Shown piece by piece: positions 7,426-16,350 of a DNA stretch of 64,000 bases (position 1 is its first letter; each line of letters opens with the position of its first letter). The notes below the pieces were generated by a model that was not told the origin of the DNA, did no database searches, and saw only the letters and a program-made list of their open reading frames with translations. Location: the NCBI GenBank assembly GCA_040754425.1, contig JBFMCR010000008.1:8041-72040 (forward strand), given 5' to 3'. Made by a program: the position numbers and the translations under genes. This DNA comes from UBA6918 sp040754425 (GTDB lineage Bacteria > Pseudomonadota > Gammaproteobacteria > Burkholderiales > Thiobacillaceae).

Positions 7426-9273
7426 TCAGTTGACGGATATGGTGCGCGCCGGCGCTTCGCCTCGGCTCGCAGGCATGAAGTTTAGCGTGACGCGGGTGCC
7501 GGCGGTTGCAGGCTGTTCCACCGCCAGCACGCCGCCGAGGCTCCTGGCCCGCTCTTCCATGATCTTCATGCCGTAATGGTGCGCGCCCGCGGCCTTGCGG
7601 ATGCCGATGCCGTCGTCCTCGATCACGGCGGAGACGGCGCCGCTGCCCAGGCATTCGACCCTCACCTTGGCGCGGCTGGCATGGGCATGGTTGATGACAT
7701 TGGCCAGCGCCTCGCGCACGATCTGCAGGGTATGGATTTCCTCGTTGGGAGACAGCATGCAGCCGGCCAGATGCACTTCCAGTTCGATGGGAATGCCGCC
7801 GCGCCCGGAAAACTCCGCCACGGCATTCTGCAATGCGATGGCAAGTCCGCCGCCTTCGATGCGCATGCGGAAGGTGGTGAGCAGTTCGCGCAACTGGCGG
7901 TAGGCGCTGTTCAGCCCCTCGCGCAATTCGTGCAGCACCTGGGCGGCTTCGCTGCCGCCGCTGTCGATGTAGGGCTTGAGACGACTGACCTGGATTTTCA
8001 TGTAGGCGAGCGACTGTGCCAGCGAGTCGTGCAACTCGCGCGCGATCGCGGCGCGCTCTTCCAGCAGCGAGAGACGATGGCTCTGCTCTGCGCGCTGTGC
8101 CGTGCCGATGGCGATGCCGATGTGGCGCGACAGCGCTTCCAGCAGCTGCGTCTGCCACGGCGCCAGCTGCATGTCCTGCGGCAATTCCATCTGCAACACG
8201 CCGTAGGTATGCTCGGCGTCCTTGAGCGGCAGCGACAGCAGTCGCTTGCCGCCTCTGATGGTGTCGACCGTCAGCGTCCTGTGCGCCAGGCATTCCTCGC
8301 AGCTCATGAGCCCGCACACGTCGACGTCTCCGCGCGCGGGTTCGAGCGTGCTGGCGATGATGCCGGCGCGATGCTCGCCGGTTTCCACCAGGCAGGCGAG
8401 GCCATGACCGGCGCCGAGCACGTTTTCCAGATCCTTCAGCAGGATGGCGTAGGTGTCGTGCGCCACCGGCCCGCTGTAGAGGCGGGCGATGGAGTGGTAA
8501 AGCAGTTCCAAGGAGCGGTTGGCGATGGTGAGTTCGGCGGTCTTCTCTTCCACCCGCGCCTCCAGGTTCTGGTACAGCTTGGAGAGGTCTTCCGCCATGA
8601 GGTTGAAGGCCTGGCCCAGGCGCCCGATCTCGTCTTCGCCCTCGAGCGTGGTGCGCGCGGCCAGGTTGCCGCGGCCGATCTGGTCGGTCAGATCCAGCAG
8701 TTCGCGCAGCGGATGCACCAGGATGTTGTTGACGAGGTAGATGGAAAGCGCCACCACCAGCAGTGTGGCGATGACCGACACGCCGAGGATGACGCGCATG
8801 ACCAGGATCTTGGCTTCGGTGGCGTCCTCGATCTGCTTGACCAGGGTATTGATTTGGTCGACGAAGTCCGGAATGCGGTCCAGCACGTCGCCTGCGGAAG
8901 AAGACAGGCCGGGTTTGATCTGCGTGCGCCAGGCGGTGTCGATCCGGCGGTAGGTGCGATTGAGTTCGGCGGTTTCGTCCGCAGGCAGCAGGCCGACGAT
9001 GGAGGGCGCATTCAGATCGCTTTCGAAACGCGCCATGGCCTGACGCATGCTTTCCTGCCCGGCTGCGCCGCGCTGATAGAGCGAAGCCATGCGCCAGCTC
9101 TGCATGCGCAGGCTGCCCGCGATGTTGATGGCCTCGCCGCTGCCCTGTGTGGTTTCCGCCACCAGCCACGAGGTGGACATGCTCACCACCGCCAGCAGGG
9201 TGATGGCGACGAACATGCCGCCCAGCCTGAGCAGCAGCGAGTTGCGCAATTTGTTTCTCAGCAGACGGCTCAA
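7426..9273 (-). CDS. narX: Nitrate/nitrite sensor histidine kinase NarX
   Basis: About 615 residues. An N-terminal membrane segment is followed by a periplasmic domain carrying the nitrate-binding P-box (NIAGSLRMQSWRM). Then come the second membrane segment, a HAMP domain (about 210-265), a GAF-like central region with a cysteine cluster (CGLMSCEECLAHR), a HisKA_3 domain with phosphoacceptor His in AIARELHDSLAQSL, and a HATPase domain with GIGI. The TTG at 9273 is preferred because GGAGAAG lies 3 nt upstream and the first membrane helix follows soon after; longer frames add a non-conserved tail. Two-gene unit with narL. Confidence 0.9.
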   Translation of the reverse strand: MSRLLRNKLRNSLLLRLGGMFVAITLLAVVSMSTSWLVAETTQGSGEAINIAGSLRMQSWRMASLYQRGAAGQESMRQAMARFESDLNAPSIVGLLPADETAELNRTYRRIDTAWRTQIKPGLSSSAGDVLDRIPDFVDQINTLVKQIEDATEAKILVMRVILGVSVIATLLVVALSIYLVNNILVHPLRELLDLTDQIGRGNLAARTTLEGEDEIGRLGQAFNLMAEDLSKLYQNLEARVEEKTAELTIANRSLELLYHSIARLYSGPVAHDTYAILLKDLENVLGAGHGLACLVETGEHRAGIIASTLEPARGDVDVCGLMSCEECLAHRTLTVDTIRGGKRLLSLPLKDAEHTYGVLQMELPQDMQLAPWQTQLLEALSRHIGIAIGTAQRAEQSHRLSLLEERAAIARELHDSLAQSLAYMKIQVSRLKPYIDSGGSEAAQVLHELREGLNSAYRQLRELLTTFRMRIEGGGLAIALQNAVAEFSGRGGIPIELEVHLAGCMLSPNEEIHTLQIVREALANVINHAHASRAKVRVECLGSGAVSAVIEDDGIGIRKAAGAHHYGMKIMEERARSLGGVLAVEQPATAGTRVTLNFMPASRGEAPARTISVN

Positions 9274-9390
9274 TGTCTTCTCCAGACTTGCGAATAAAAG
9301 GGTATACCACTTTTCCCCCACCGGCTTTCCGCTCGCACCTGCGCGCGAAAAAAACGCAAACCAAATCAATGTGTTTGCAACTACCCCCTC

Positions 9391-9406
9391 TACCACCAAA
9401 GAGGTA
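9391..9406. promoter_or_regulatory. NarL/NarP 7-2-7 binding site between narXL and narK
   Basis: TACCACCAAAGAGGTA: two inverted heptamers separated by 2 bp, matching the NarL consensus TACYNMT-N2-AKNRGTA at 13 of 14 defined or degenerate positions. It is nested in a larger perfect 10-bp palindrome (CCCCTCTACC 9385-9394, GGTAGAGGGG 9403-9412). Its position about 100 bp before narK1 and 120 bp before narX fits control of both. A one-mismatch IHF-like site (AATCAATGTGTTT, 9364-9376) lies just upstream. Confidence 0.65.
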
Positions 9407-9506
9407 GAGGGGCCGCTTTGCCCCTCGGAACCCCCTCTGGCGGTGCGTGCTTTCGCAGCTTATAAAGACTCCACACTCTTCATTCACGCGCATGGCGGGG
9501 CAGTTT

Positions 9507-10772
9507 ATGACATCCCAACAATCCAAGGCCTGGTCGGTCGTCATCATGAGCACACTGGCTTTCACGGTGTGCTTCATGGCGTGGATGATGTTCGCCGTCA
9601 TCGGCGTGCCGATCAAGCAGCAGCTCGGCCTGAGCGAGACCGAGTTCGGCATCCTCGTCGCCACGCCGGTGCTCACCGGCTCGCTCATCCGCGTGCCGCT
9701 GGGCATGTGGACCGACAGGTTCGGCGGGCGCATCGTGTTCTTCGTGCTCATGCTCACCACGGTCATCCCGATCTGGATGATCTCGCGGGCCACCGAATAC
9801 TGGCATTTCCTTCTGACCGGTCTCTTCGTCGGCATGGCGGGCGGCTCCTTCACCGTCGGCATCGCCTACTGCGCGCGCTGGTTCCCAAAGCAGAAGCAGG
9901 GCCTGGCCATGGGCATCTTCGGCGCCGGCAATACCGGGGCTGCCGTCACCAAGCTGGTCGCGCCCATCATCGTGGTCGGCTACGGCTGGACCATGGTGCC
10001 CAAGGTCTATGCGGTGCTGATGCTGGTGACCGCCATCCTGTTCTGGTTCTTCACCTACAGCGATCCTGCACACAAGGTGGGCAGGCACGTCACCATCCGC
10101 GAGCAGCTCGCCGCCTTCAAGGATCCGCGCGTGTGGCGCTACAGCCAGTACTACTCCATCGTGTTCGGCGGCTATGTGGCGCTGGCGCTGTGGATGACCA
10201 AGTACTATGTGAGCGAGTACGGCTTCGACCTCAAGACGGCCGCGTTGCTGGCCGCCGCCTTCAGCATCCCCGGCGGCGTGCTGCGCGCGGTAGGCGGCTG
10301 GTTCTCCGACAAGTTCGGCGCGCACACCATCACCTGGTGGGTGCTGTGGATTTCGCTGGTGTGCCTGTTCTTCCTGTCCTACCCGCAGAGCAGCATCACC
10401 ATCCAAACCGTTACCGGCCCCTACACATTTCATGTCGGCCTCAACGTGACGGTGTTCACTATTCTGCTCTTCACCCTGGGCGTGGTGTTCGCCATCGGCA
10501 AGGCCTCGGTGTTCAAGTACATCTCGGACGACTACCCGCACAACATCGGCGTGGTTTCCGGCGTGGTGGGTCTGGCAGGCGGCCTGGGCGGCTTCCTCAT
10601 GCCCATCCTGTTCGGCGCCCTGGTCGACCTCACCGGCATCCGCTCCTCGGCCTTCATGCTGATGTTCGGCGTGGTGTGGGTGTCGCTCATGTGGATGTAC
10701 TGGACGGAAGTGCGGCCGATGGACGCGAGGCGCGAAGCGAAGCGCATCGAGCGCGCCGACCTCATGGAATGA
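9507..10772 (+). CDS. narK: Nitrate/nitrite transporter NarK1-type (MFS)
   Basis: About 421 residues with 12 predicted membrane helices of the major facilitator nitrate/nitrite porter family. Visible are the helix 2-3 loop signature GMWTDRFGGR and the two glycine-rich nitrate signature regions (GAGNTGAAVTKLVAP near 150; GVVGLAGGLGGFLMP near 360). The start at 9507 has GGCGGGGC upstream; an ATG at 9492 is an alternative. It is the first gene of the narK1-narK2-narGHJI operon. NarK1 types are usually nitrate/proton symporters; that assignment is by family resemblance. Confidence 0.88.
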   Translation: MTSQQSKAWSVVIMSTLAFTVCFMAWMMFAVIGVPIKQQLGLSETEFGILVATPVLTGSLIRVPLGMWTDRFGGRIVFFVLMLTTVIPIWMISRATEYWHFLLTGLFVGMAGGSFTVGIAYCARWFPKQKQGLAMGIFGAGNTGAAVTKLVAPIIVVGYGWTMVPKVYAVLMLVTAILFWFFTYSDPAHKVGRHVTIREQLAAFKDPRVWRYSQYYSIVFGGYVALALWMTKYYVSEYGFDLKTAALLAAAFSIPGGVLRAVGGWFSDKFGAHTITWWVLWISLVCLFFLSYPQSSITIQTVTGPYTFHVGLNVTVFTILLFTLGVVFAIGKASVFKYISDDYPHNIGVVSGVVGLAGGLGGFLMPILFGALVDLTGIRSSAFMLMFGVVWVSLMWMYWTEVRPMDARREAKRIERADLME

Positions 10773-10805
10773 CCCCGCAACCGGATTACTGACAAAGGAA
10801 ACGAC

Positions 10806-12419
10806 ATGCAAACCAACATCAAGGAATGGAATCCGGAAGACCCGCAGTTCTGGGAATCCACCGGAAAATCCATCGCCTACCGCAACCTGTGGATATCCAT
10901 TCCCAGCCTGCTTCTTGGCTTCGCCATCTGGCTGATGTGGGGCATCATCACCGTGCAGATGCTGAACCTGGGCTTTCCCTTCACCAAGGAGGACATGTTC
11001 AGCCTGACCGCCATCGCCGGCCTCTCGGGCGCGACGCTGCGCATCCCCTCCTCCTTCTTCATCCGCATCGCCGGCGGGCGCAACAGCATCTTCCTCACCA
11101 CGGCACTGCTGATGATCCCCGCATTCGGCACCGGCCTCGCCCTGCAGGACAAGGACACGCCGCTGTGGGTGTTCCAGCTGCTGGCGCTCTTGTCCGGCAT
11201 CGGCGGCGGCAACTTCGCCTGCTCGATGTCGAACATTTCCACCTTCTTTCCCAAGCGCCTGCAGGGCACCGCGCTCGGGCTCAACGCCGGGCTGGGCAAC
11301 TTCGGCGTCACCACCATGCAGGTCCTGATTCCCCTGGTGATGACCGCAGGCATCTTCGGCGCGCTTGCAGGCGGCCCGATGGAACTGGTGAAAGACTCCG
11401 GCTGGCTCTTCGGCAAGATTCCCGCCGGCACGCCGACTTTCATCCAGAATGCCGGCTTCGTCTGGCTGCTGGCGCTGGTTCCGCTGGCCTTCCTCGGCTT
11501 CTTCGGCATGAACAACCTGCTGCCGATCTCACCCGCCATCGGCGGCACCCTCCCGGCCTTCGCCAAGATCCTGTGGCTCTATGGCCTGGCCATGGTCACC
11601 GCCGGCGTCGGCCTCTACCTCTATCTTCCGCCCAAGGCCGGCGGACTCGGCCTGCTCAACATGTGGGTGGCGCTGCCGCTCATCATGGTCGGCACCCTGT
11701 TCATCATGCGCCTGTTCGCTTTCGGCGAAATGAAGGCCGGCATCCAGAAACAGTTCGCCATCTTTTCCAACAAGCACACCTGGTCCATGACCGCGCTCTA
11801 CGTGGTCACTTTCGGCAGCTTCATCGGCTTCTCCGCAGCCGTGCCGCTGTCGATCACGGTGATCTTCGGCGACCAGCACCTGTTCGATGCCGCCACCCAG
11901 ACCTGGAACCACGTCAAGAACCCGAACGCGCCCTCGGCCCTGACCTGGGCCTGGATTGGCCCCTTCGTCGGCGCGCTGATCCGCCCGGTCGGCGGCTGGA
12001 TCTCCGACAAGGTCGGCGGCTCCATCGTCACCCAGATCATCTCGGCGGTGATGGTCGCGGCCTCCGCCTACGCCGGCTGGATCATGCTGCAGGCCTACCA
12101 GTCGGCCACCCCGGAAATCTACTTCACCCAGTTCATGGTGGTGTTCGTGATCCTGTTCGCCGCCTCCGGCATCGGCAACGGCTCCACCTTCCGCACCGTG
12201 GGCGTGATCTTCGATCGCGCGCAGGCCGGCCCGGTGCTGGGCTGGACCTCGGCGGTGGCGGCCTACGGGGCCTTCATCGCGCCGGTGGTGATCGGCGACC
12301 AGCTCAAGGCCGGCACCCCGCAATACGCCATGTACGGCTTCGCCGTGTTCTACGCCGTGTGCCTGGTGCTGAACTGGTGGTTCTACCTGCGCAAGAACGC
12401 CTACATCAAGAATCCGTAA
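10806..12419 (+). CDS. narK: Nitrate/nitrite antiporter NarK2-type (MFS)
   Basis: A 537-residue MFS protein, longer than NarK1 because of extra loops, with the nitrate signature GLNAGLGNFGVTTMQ near residue 155 and many membrane helices. Start ATG has AAAGGAAA at the right distance. It follows narK1 by 33 nt. In organisms with paired or fused NarK1-NarK2 (for example Paracoccus) the second partner is the nitrate/nitrite exchanger, and the tandem order here suggests the same division of work. A repeat-bearing 105-bp gap separates it from narG. Confidence 0.88.
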   Translation: MQTNIKEWNPEDPQFWESTGKSIAYRNLWISIPSLLLGFAIWLMWGIITVQMLNLGFPFTKEDMFSLTAIAGLSGATLRIPSSFFIRIAGGRNSIFLTTALLMIPAFGTGLALQDKDTPLWVFQLLALLSGIGGGNFACSMSNISTFFPKRLQGTALGLNAGLGNFGVTTMQVLIPLVMTAGIFGALAGGPMELVKDSGWLFGKIPAGTPTFIQNAGFVWLLALVPLAFLGFFGMNNLLPISPAIGGTLPAFAKILWLYGLAMVTAGVGLYLYLPPKAGGLGLLNMWVALPLIMVGTLFIMRLFAFGEMKAGIQKQFAIFSNKHTWSMTALYVVTFGSFIGFSAAVPLSITVIFGDQHLFDAATQTWNHVKNPNAPSALTWAWIGPFVGALIRPVGGWISDKVGGSIVTQIISAVMVAASAYAGWIMLQAYQSATPEIYFTQFMVVFVILFAASGIGNGSTFRTVGVIFDRAQAGPVLGWTSAVAAYGAFIAPVVIGDQLKAGTPQYAMYGFAVFYAVCLVLNWWFYLRKNAYIKNP

Positions 12420-12424
12420 CCGAG

Positions 12425-12503
12425 GGCCCAGGGGTCAGGGGCCGGGGGTCGGAGAAAAGCGCGGCAACACCGCTCAACCCCAGAATCCTGAATCCTGATC
12501 CCT
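12425..12503. repeat. GGGGTCAGG/CCTGAATCCTGA-type repeat between narK2 and narG
   Basis: G-rich left arm (GGCCCAGGGGTCAGGGGCC) and C/T-rich right arm (CCCAGAATCCTGAATCCTGAT) that pair imperfectly. The same two arm types occur at 23841-23960. It fills almost the whole narK2-narG gap, leaving only the narG ribosome binding site (AAGGAGC). Confidence 0.65.
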
Positions 12504-12524
12504 AGCAAAAGCAAGGAGCAAACA

Positions 12525-15500
12525 ATGAGTCACTTCCTCGACAGACTGACGTTCTTCAAGAAGAACATCGGCGAGTTCTCCAACGGCCACGGCGTGGTCA
12601 GCAACGAAGACCGCAGCTGGGAGAACGCCTACCGCAGCCGCTGGCAGCAGGACAAGGTGGTGCGTTCCACCCACGGGGTGAACTGCACCGGGTCTTGCAG
12701 CTGGAGAATTTTCGTCAAGAACGGCCTCATTACGTGGGAGATTCAACAAACCGACTACCCGCGCACGCGCCCCGACCTGCCCAACCACGAGCCGCGCGGC
12801 TGCCCGCGCGGCGCCAGCTATTCCTGGTACGTGTACTCGGCGCAGCGCGTGAAATACCCGCTGATCCGCGGCCGCCTGATGGAGATGTGGCGCGAGGCCA
12901 GGAAGACCATGAACCCCGTGGAAGCGTGGAAAGCCATCACCGGCGATCCCGAGAAGGCCAAACGCTACAAATCGGTGCGCGGGCAGGGCGGCTTCGTGCG
13001 CGCCGGCTGGGACGAGGTCACCGAGATCATCGCCGCCGCCAACGTCTTCACCATCAAGGAATACGGCCCCGACCGCATCTATGGCTTTTCACCCATACCG
13101 GCCATGTCGATGGTGAGCTATGCGGCGGGCAGCCGCTATCTCTCGCTCATCGGCGGCGTGTGCGGCTCCTTCTACGACTGGTACTGCGACCTGCCGCCCT
13201 CCTCCCCGCAGGTGTGGGGCGAGCAGACCGACGTGCCGGAATCGGCCGACTGGTACAACTCCACTTATTTAATGGTGTGGGGCTCCAACGTGCCGCAGAC
13301 GCGCACGCCCGACGCCCACTTCTACACCGAGGTGCGCTACAAGGGCACCAAGACCGTGGCGGTGTCCTCGGACTTCGGCGAGATGGTGAAGTTCGGCGAC
13401 ATCTGGTTGGCCCCCAAACAGGGCACCGATGCCGCGCTGGCGCTGGCCATGGGCCACGTCATCCTGTCCGAGTTCCACAACAAGGGCAAGAGCGAATACT
13501 TCGATTCCTACTGCCGCCAGTACAACGACCATCCCATGCTGGTGATGCTCAAGGAGCACGAGGGCAAGCTGGTCGCCGACCGCTTCCTGCGCGCCTCCGA
13601 CCTTTCCGGCAAGCTCGGCCAGGACAACAACCCCGAGTGGAAGACGGTGGTGTACGACGAGAACACCGGTTATCTCGTCGCGCCCAACGGCTCGATCGGC
13701 TTCCGCTGGGGCCAGTCCGGCGCCTGGAACCTGGAAATGCGCGACGGCTACTCCAATAAAGAGGTCAAGCCGCAACTCACCCTGCTCGGCAGCCATGACG
13801 AAATCGCCGGAGTGGCCTTTCCCTATTTCGGCGGCGAGGACCACGACGAGCTGCTGGTGCGCAACATGCCGGTCAAGGTCATCAGCGTCGGTGGGAAAGA
13901 TGTGCGCATCGCCACCGTCTACGACCTGATGATGGCGAACTACGGCGTCGACCGCGGCCTCGGCGGCCCCAACATCCCCAGGGACTACGACGACGACGTG
14001 CCCTACACCCCGGCCTGGGCCGAGAAGCATTGCGGCGTGCCGCGCGCCGACATCATCACCGTTGCGCGCGAATTTGCCGACAACGCCGACAGAACCCGCG
14101 GCAAGTCCATGGTCATCCTCGGCGCGGCGTTGAACCACTGGTACCACAACGACATGATCTACCGCGGCATCATGAACCTCTTGATGATGTGCGGCTGCAT
14201 CGGACAGTCGGGCGGCGGCTGGGCGCACTACGTCGGCCAGGAGAAGCTCAGGCCGCAGACCGGCTGGACGCCGCTGGCGTTCGCCCTCGACTGGCACCGC
14301 CCCTCGCGCCAGATGAACTCGACTTCGTTCTTCTATGCGCACACCAGCCAGTGGCGGCATGAAAAGCTGTCGGTGTCGGAAATCCTGTCGCCCACCGCAG
14401 ACAGGAGCACGGGCGACTACCGCCTGATCGACTTCAACGTGCGCGCCGAACGCATGGGCTGGCTGCCCTCCGCCCCGCAGCTGGATGCCAACCCGCTGGA
14501 GATCACCAGGGCGGCGGATGCCGCCGGCATCGACCCGGTGAAATACGCAGTCGAACAGATCAAGAACGGTGCGATCAGATTCGCCAGCGAAGACCCCGAC
14601 AACCCGAAGAACTTCCCGCGCAACCTGTTCGTGTGGCGCTCGAATCTTTTGGGTTCCTCGGGCAAGGGCCACGAGTATTTCCTCAAGTACTTCCTTGGCA
14701 CCCAGAACGCGGTGCTGGGCCCCGACCTCGGCGAACTCAATGAAGCCAAGCCGAAGGAAGTCGTATGGCACGACAAGGGTGCGGAGGGCAAGCTCGACCT
14801 CCTGGTGACGCTCGACTTCCGCATGTCGACCACGTGCCTCTATTCCGACATCGTGCTGCCCTCGGCCACCTGGTACGAGAAGGACGACCTCAACACCTCG
14901 GACATGCACCCCTTCATTCATCCCTTGAGTGAAGCAGTGCAGCCCTTGTGGGAATCGAAGTCCGACTGGGAAATCTACAAGTTCATCGCGAAGAAATTCT
15001 CCGAACTTGCGGCCACACATCTGGGCACGCAAAAGGACCTGGTGCTCACGCCGCTCATGCACGACACGCCGTCCGAACTGGGCCAGTCTCTGTCCGTGCG
15101 CGACTGGAAGAAGGGCGAGGTCGACCCCATCCCCGGCAAGACCATGCCCAGCATGACAGTGGTGACGCGCGACTACGGCGACACCTACAGGAAGTTCACC
15201 TCGCTGGGCCCCCTGATGACCAAAATCGGCAACGGCGGCAAGGGCATCAGCTGGAACACCGAGGACGAGGTGAAGCAGCTCGCCGAGTTGAATTACACCG
15301 TCACCGAGGAAGGCGTAGCCAAGGGCCTGCCGAAAATCGAATCGGCCATCGACGCCTGCGAAGTGGTGCTCATGCTGGCACCGGAAACCAACGGCCAGGT
15401 CGCGGTCAAGGCCTGGGAGGCGCTGTCCAAGATCACCGGCCGCGACCACACCCATCTGGCACTGCCGCGCGAGGACGACAAGATCCGCTTCCGCGACATC

Positions 15501-16229
15501 CAGGTGCAGCCGAGGAAGATCATCTCCTCGCCGACCTGGTCGGGCCTGGAGTCGGAGCACGTCTCCTACAACGCCGGCTACACCAACGTGCACGAGCTGA
15601 TTCCCTGGCGCACCCTCACCGGCCGCCAGCAGTTCTACCAGGACCACCAGTGGATGCTGGACTTCGGCGAGGGCCAGTGCGTGTACAAGCCGCCGGTCGA
15701 CACCAAGACCATCGCGCCAATGCTCGGCAGGAAGCCGAACGGCCATCATGAACTCGTGCTCAACTGGATCACACCGCACCAGAAGTGGGGCATCCACAGC
15801 ACCTACACCGACAATCTGCGCATGCTGACGCTGTCGCGCGGCGGCCCCCACGTGTGGGTGTCGGAGTCGGAAGCCAGGGAAGCAGGCCTCGCCGACAACG
15901 ACTGGGTCGAAGTGTTCAACGTCAACGGCACGCTCACCGCCCGGGTGGTGGTGAGCCAGCGCGTGCCGCGCGGCATGTGCCTGATGTACCACGCGCAGGA
16001 AAAGATCATCAACGTGCCGGGTGCCGAGGTGAGCGGCTTCCGCGGCGGCATCCACAACTCGGTGACGCGCACCATCACCAAGCCCACGCACATGATCGGC
16101 GGCTACGCGCAGCTGGCCTACGGCTTCAACTACTACGGCACCGTGGGCTCGAACCGCGACGAGTACGTGATCGTGCGCAAGATGAAGAAAGTGGAGTGGA
16201 TGGAAGGTCCGCTGGTGGAACGCTCATGA
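12525..16229 (+). CDS. narG: Respiratory nitrate reductase alpha subunit NarG
   Basis: A 1234-residue molybdo-bis-MGD catalytic subunit that reduces nitrate to nitrite on the cytoplasmic face of the membrane. The FS0 cluster ligands are all present: H50, C54, C58 (HGVNCTGSC) and C93 (GCPRG). The Mo-ligand Asp region is in YNSTYLMVWGSN. Length agrees with E. coli NarG (about 1250). Start ATG with AAGGAGC. There is no Tat-like leader beyond the vestigial N-terminus common to NarG. It belongs with narHJI, but is separated from narH by an unusual 120-bp gap with hairpins. Confidence 0.97.
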   Translation: MSHFLDRLTFFKKNIGEFSNGHGVVSNEDRSWENAYRSRWQQDKVVRSTHGVNCTGSCSWRIFVKNGLITWEIQQTDYPRTRPDLPNHEPRGCPRGASYSWYVYSAQRVKYPLIRGRLMEMWREARKTMNPVEAWKAITGDPEKAKRYKSVRGQGGFVRAGWDEVTEIIAAANVFTIKEYGPDRIYGFSPIPAMSMVSYAAGSRYLSLIGGVCGSFYDWYCDLPPSSPQVWGEQTDVPESADWYNSTYLMVWGSNVPQTRTPDAHFYTEVRYKGTKTVAVSSDFGEMVKFGDIWLAPKQGTDAALALAMGHVILSEFHNKGKSEYFDSYCRQYNDHPMLVMLKEHEGKLVADRFLRASDLSGKLGQDNNPEWKTVVYDENTGYLVAPNGSIGFRWGQSGAWNLEMRDGYSNKEVKPQLTLLGSHDEIAGVAFPYFGGEDHDELLVRNMPVKVISVGGKDVRIATVYDLMMANYGVDRGLGGPNIPRDYDDDVPYTPAWAEKHCGVPRADIITVAREFADNADRTRGKSMVILGAALNHWYHNDMIYRGIMNLLMMCGCIGQSGGGWAHYVGQEKLRPQTGWTPLAFALDWHRPSRQMNSTSFFYAHTSQWRHEKLSVSEILSPTADRSTGDYRLIDFNVRAERMGWLPSAPQLDANPLEITRAADAAGIDPVKYAVEQIKNGAIRFASEDPDNPKNFPRNLFVWRSNLLGSSGKGHEYFLKYFLGTQNAVLGPDLGELNEAKPKEVVWHDKGAEGKLDLLVTLDFRMSTTCLYSDIVLPSATWYEKDDLNTSDMHPFIHPLSEAVQPLWESKSDWEIYKFIAKKFSELAATHLGTQKDLVLTPLMHDTPSELGQSLSVRDWKKGEVDPIPGKTMPSMTVVTRDYGDTYRKFTSLGPLMTKIGNGGKGISWNTEDEVKQLAELNYTVTEEGVAKGLPKIESAIDACEVVLMLAPETNGQVAVKAWEALSKITGRDHTHLALPREDDKIRFRDIQVQPRKIISSPTWSGLESEHVSYNAGYTNVHELIPWRTLTGRQQFYQDHQWMLDFGEGQCVYKPPVDTKTIAPMLGRKPNGHHELVLNWITPHQKWGIHSTYTDNLRMLTLSRGGPHVWVSESEAREAGLADNDWVEVFNVNGTLTARVVVSQRVPRGMCLMYHAQEKIINVPGAEVSGFRGGIHNSVTRTITKPTHMIGGYAQLAYGFNYYGTVGSNRDEYVIVRKMKKVEWMEGPLVERS

Positions 16230-16272
16230 GAACTTCGACGATTTTGCGGTGGGACTCCCTCCTCCACCCCTT

Positions 16273-16333
16273 GCCCGCACATCCCCTCCGGGGCGGGCCT
16301 TTTTACAACGGGCGTAACGGGCATGAGCCCGTT
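16273..16333 (+). terminator. Terminator-like hairpins inside the nar operon (narG-narH gap)
   Basis: GCCCGC (16273-16278) pairs with GCGGGC (16293-16298), with an inner CCCC/GGGG pairing, followed by CTTTTT (16299-16304): the form of a Rho-independent terminator. A second hairpin AACGGGC-ATGA-GCCCGTT (16316-16333) follows 12 bp later. narH starts 17 bp after that with its own GGAG. It may partly uncouple narG from narHJI. Confidence 0.6.
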
Positions 16334-16350
16334 GCGCCGGCAAGGAGAAA

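Noticed and set aside
9351..9376. FNR box between narXL and narK
   Set aside because: Only one half-site (ATCAA, or TTGAT on the other strand) is present; the second half does not match. I kept only the NarL site.
6701..9862. A very long open frame (about 1050 codons) on the minus strand
   Set aside because: It is a shadow of narL and narX in another frame. The translation is Arg/Pro/His-rich low-complexity sequence, while the narX and narL frames show all family motifs.
13269..16091. A 940-codon frame antisense to narG
   Set aside because: High GC produces long antisense frames. The product has no recognisable domain, and narG on the other strand is certain.
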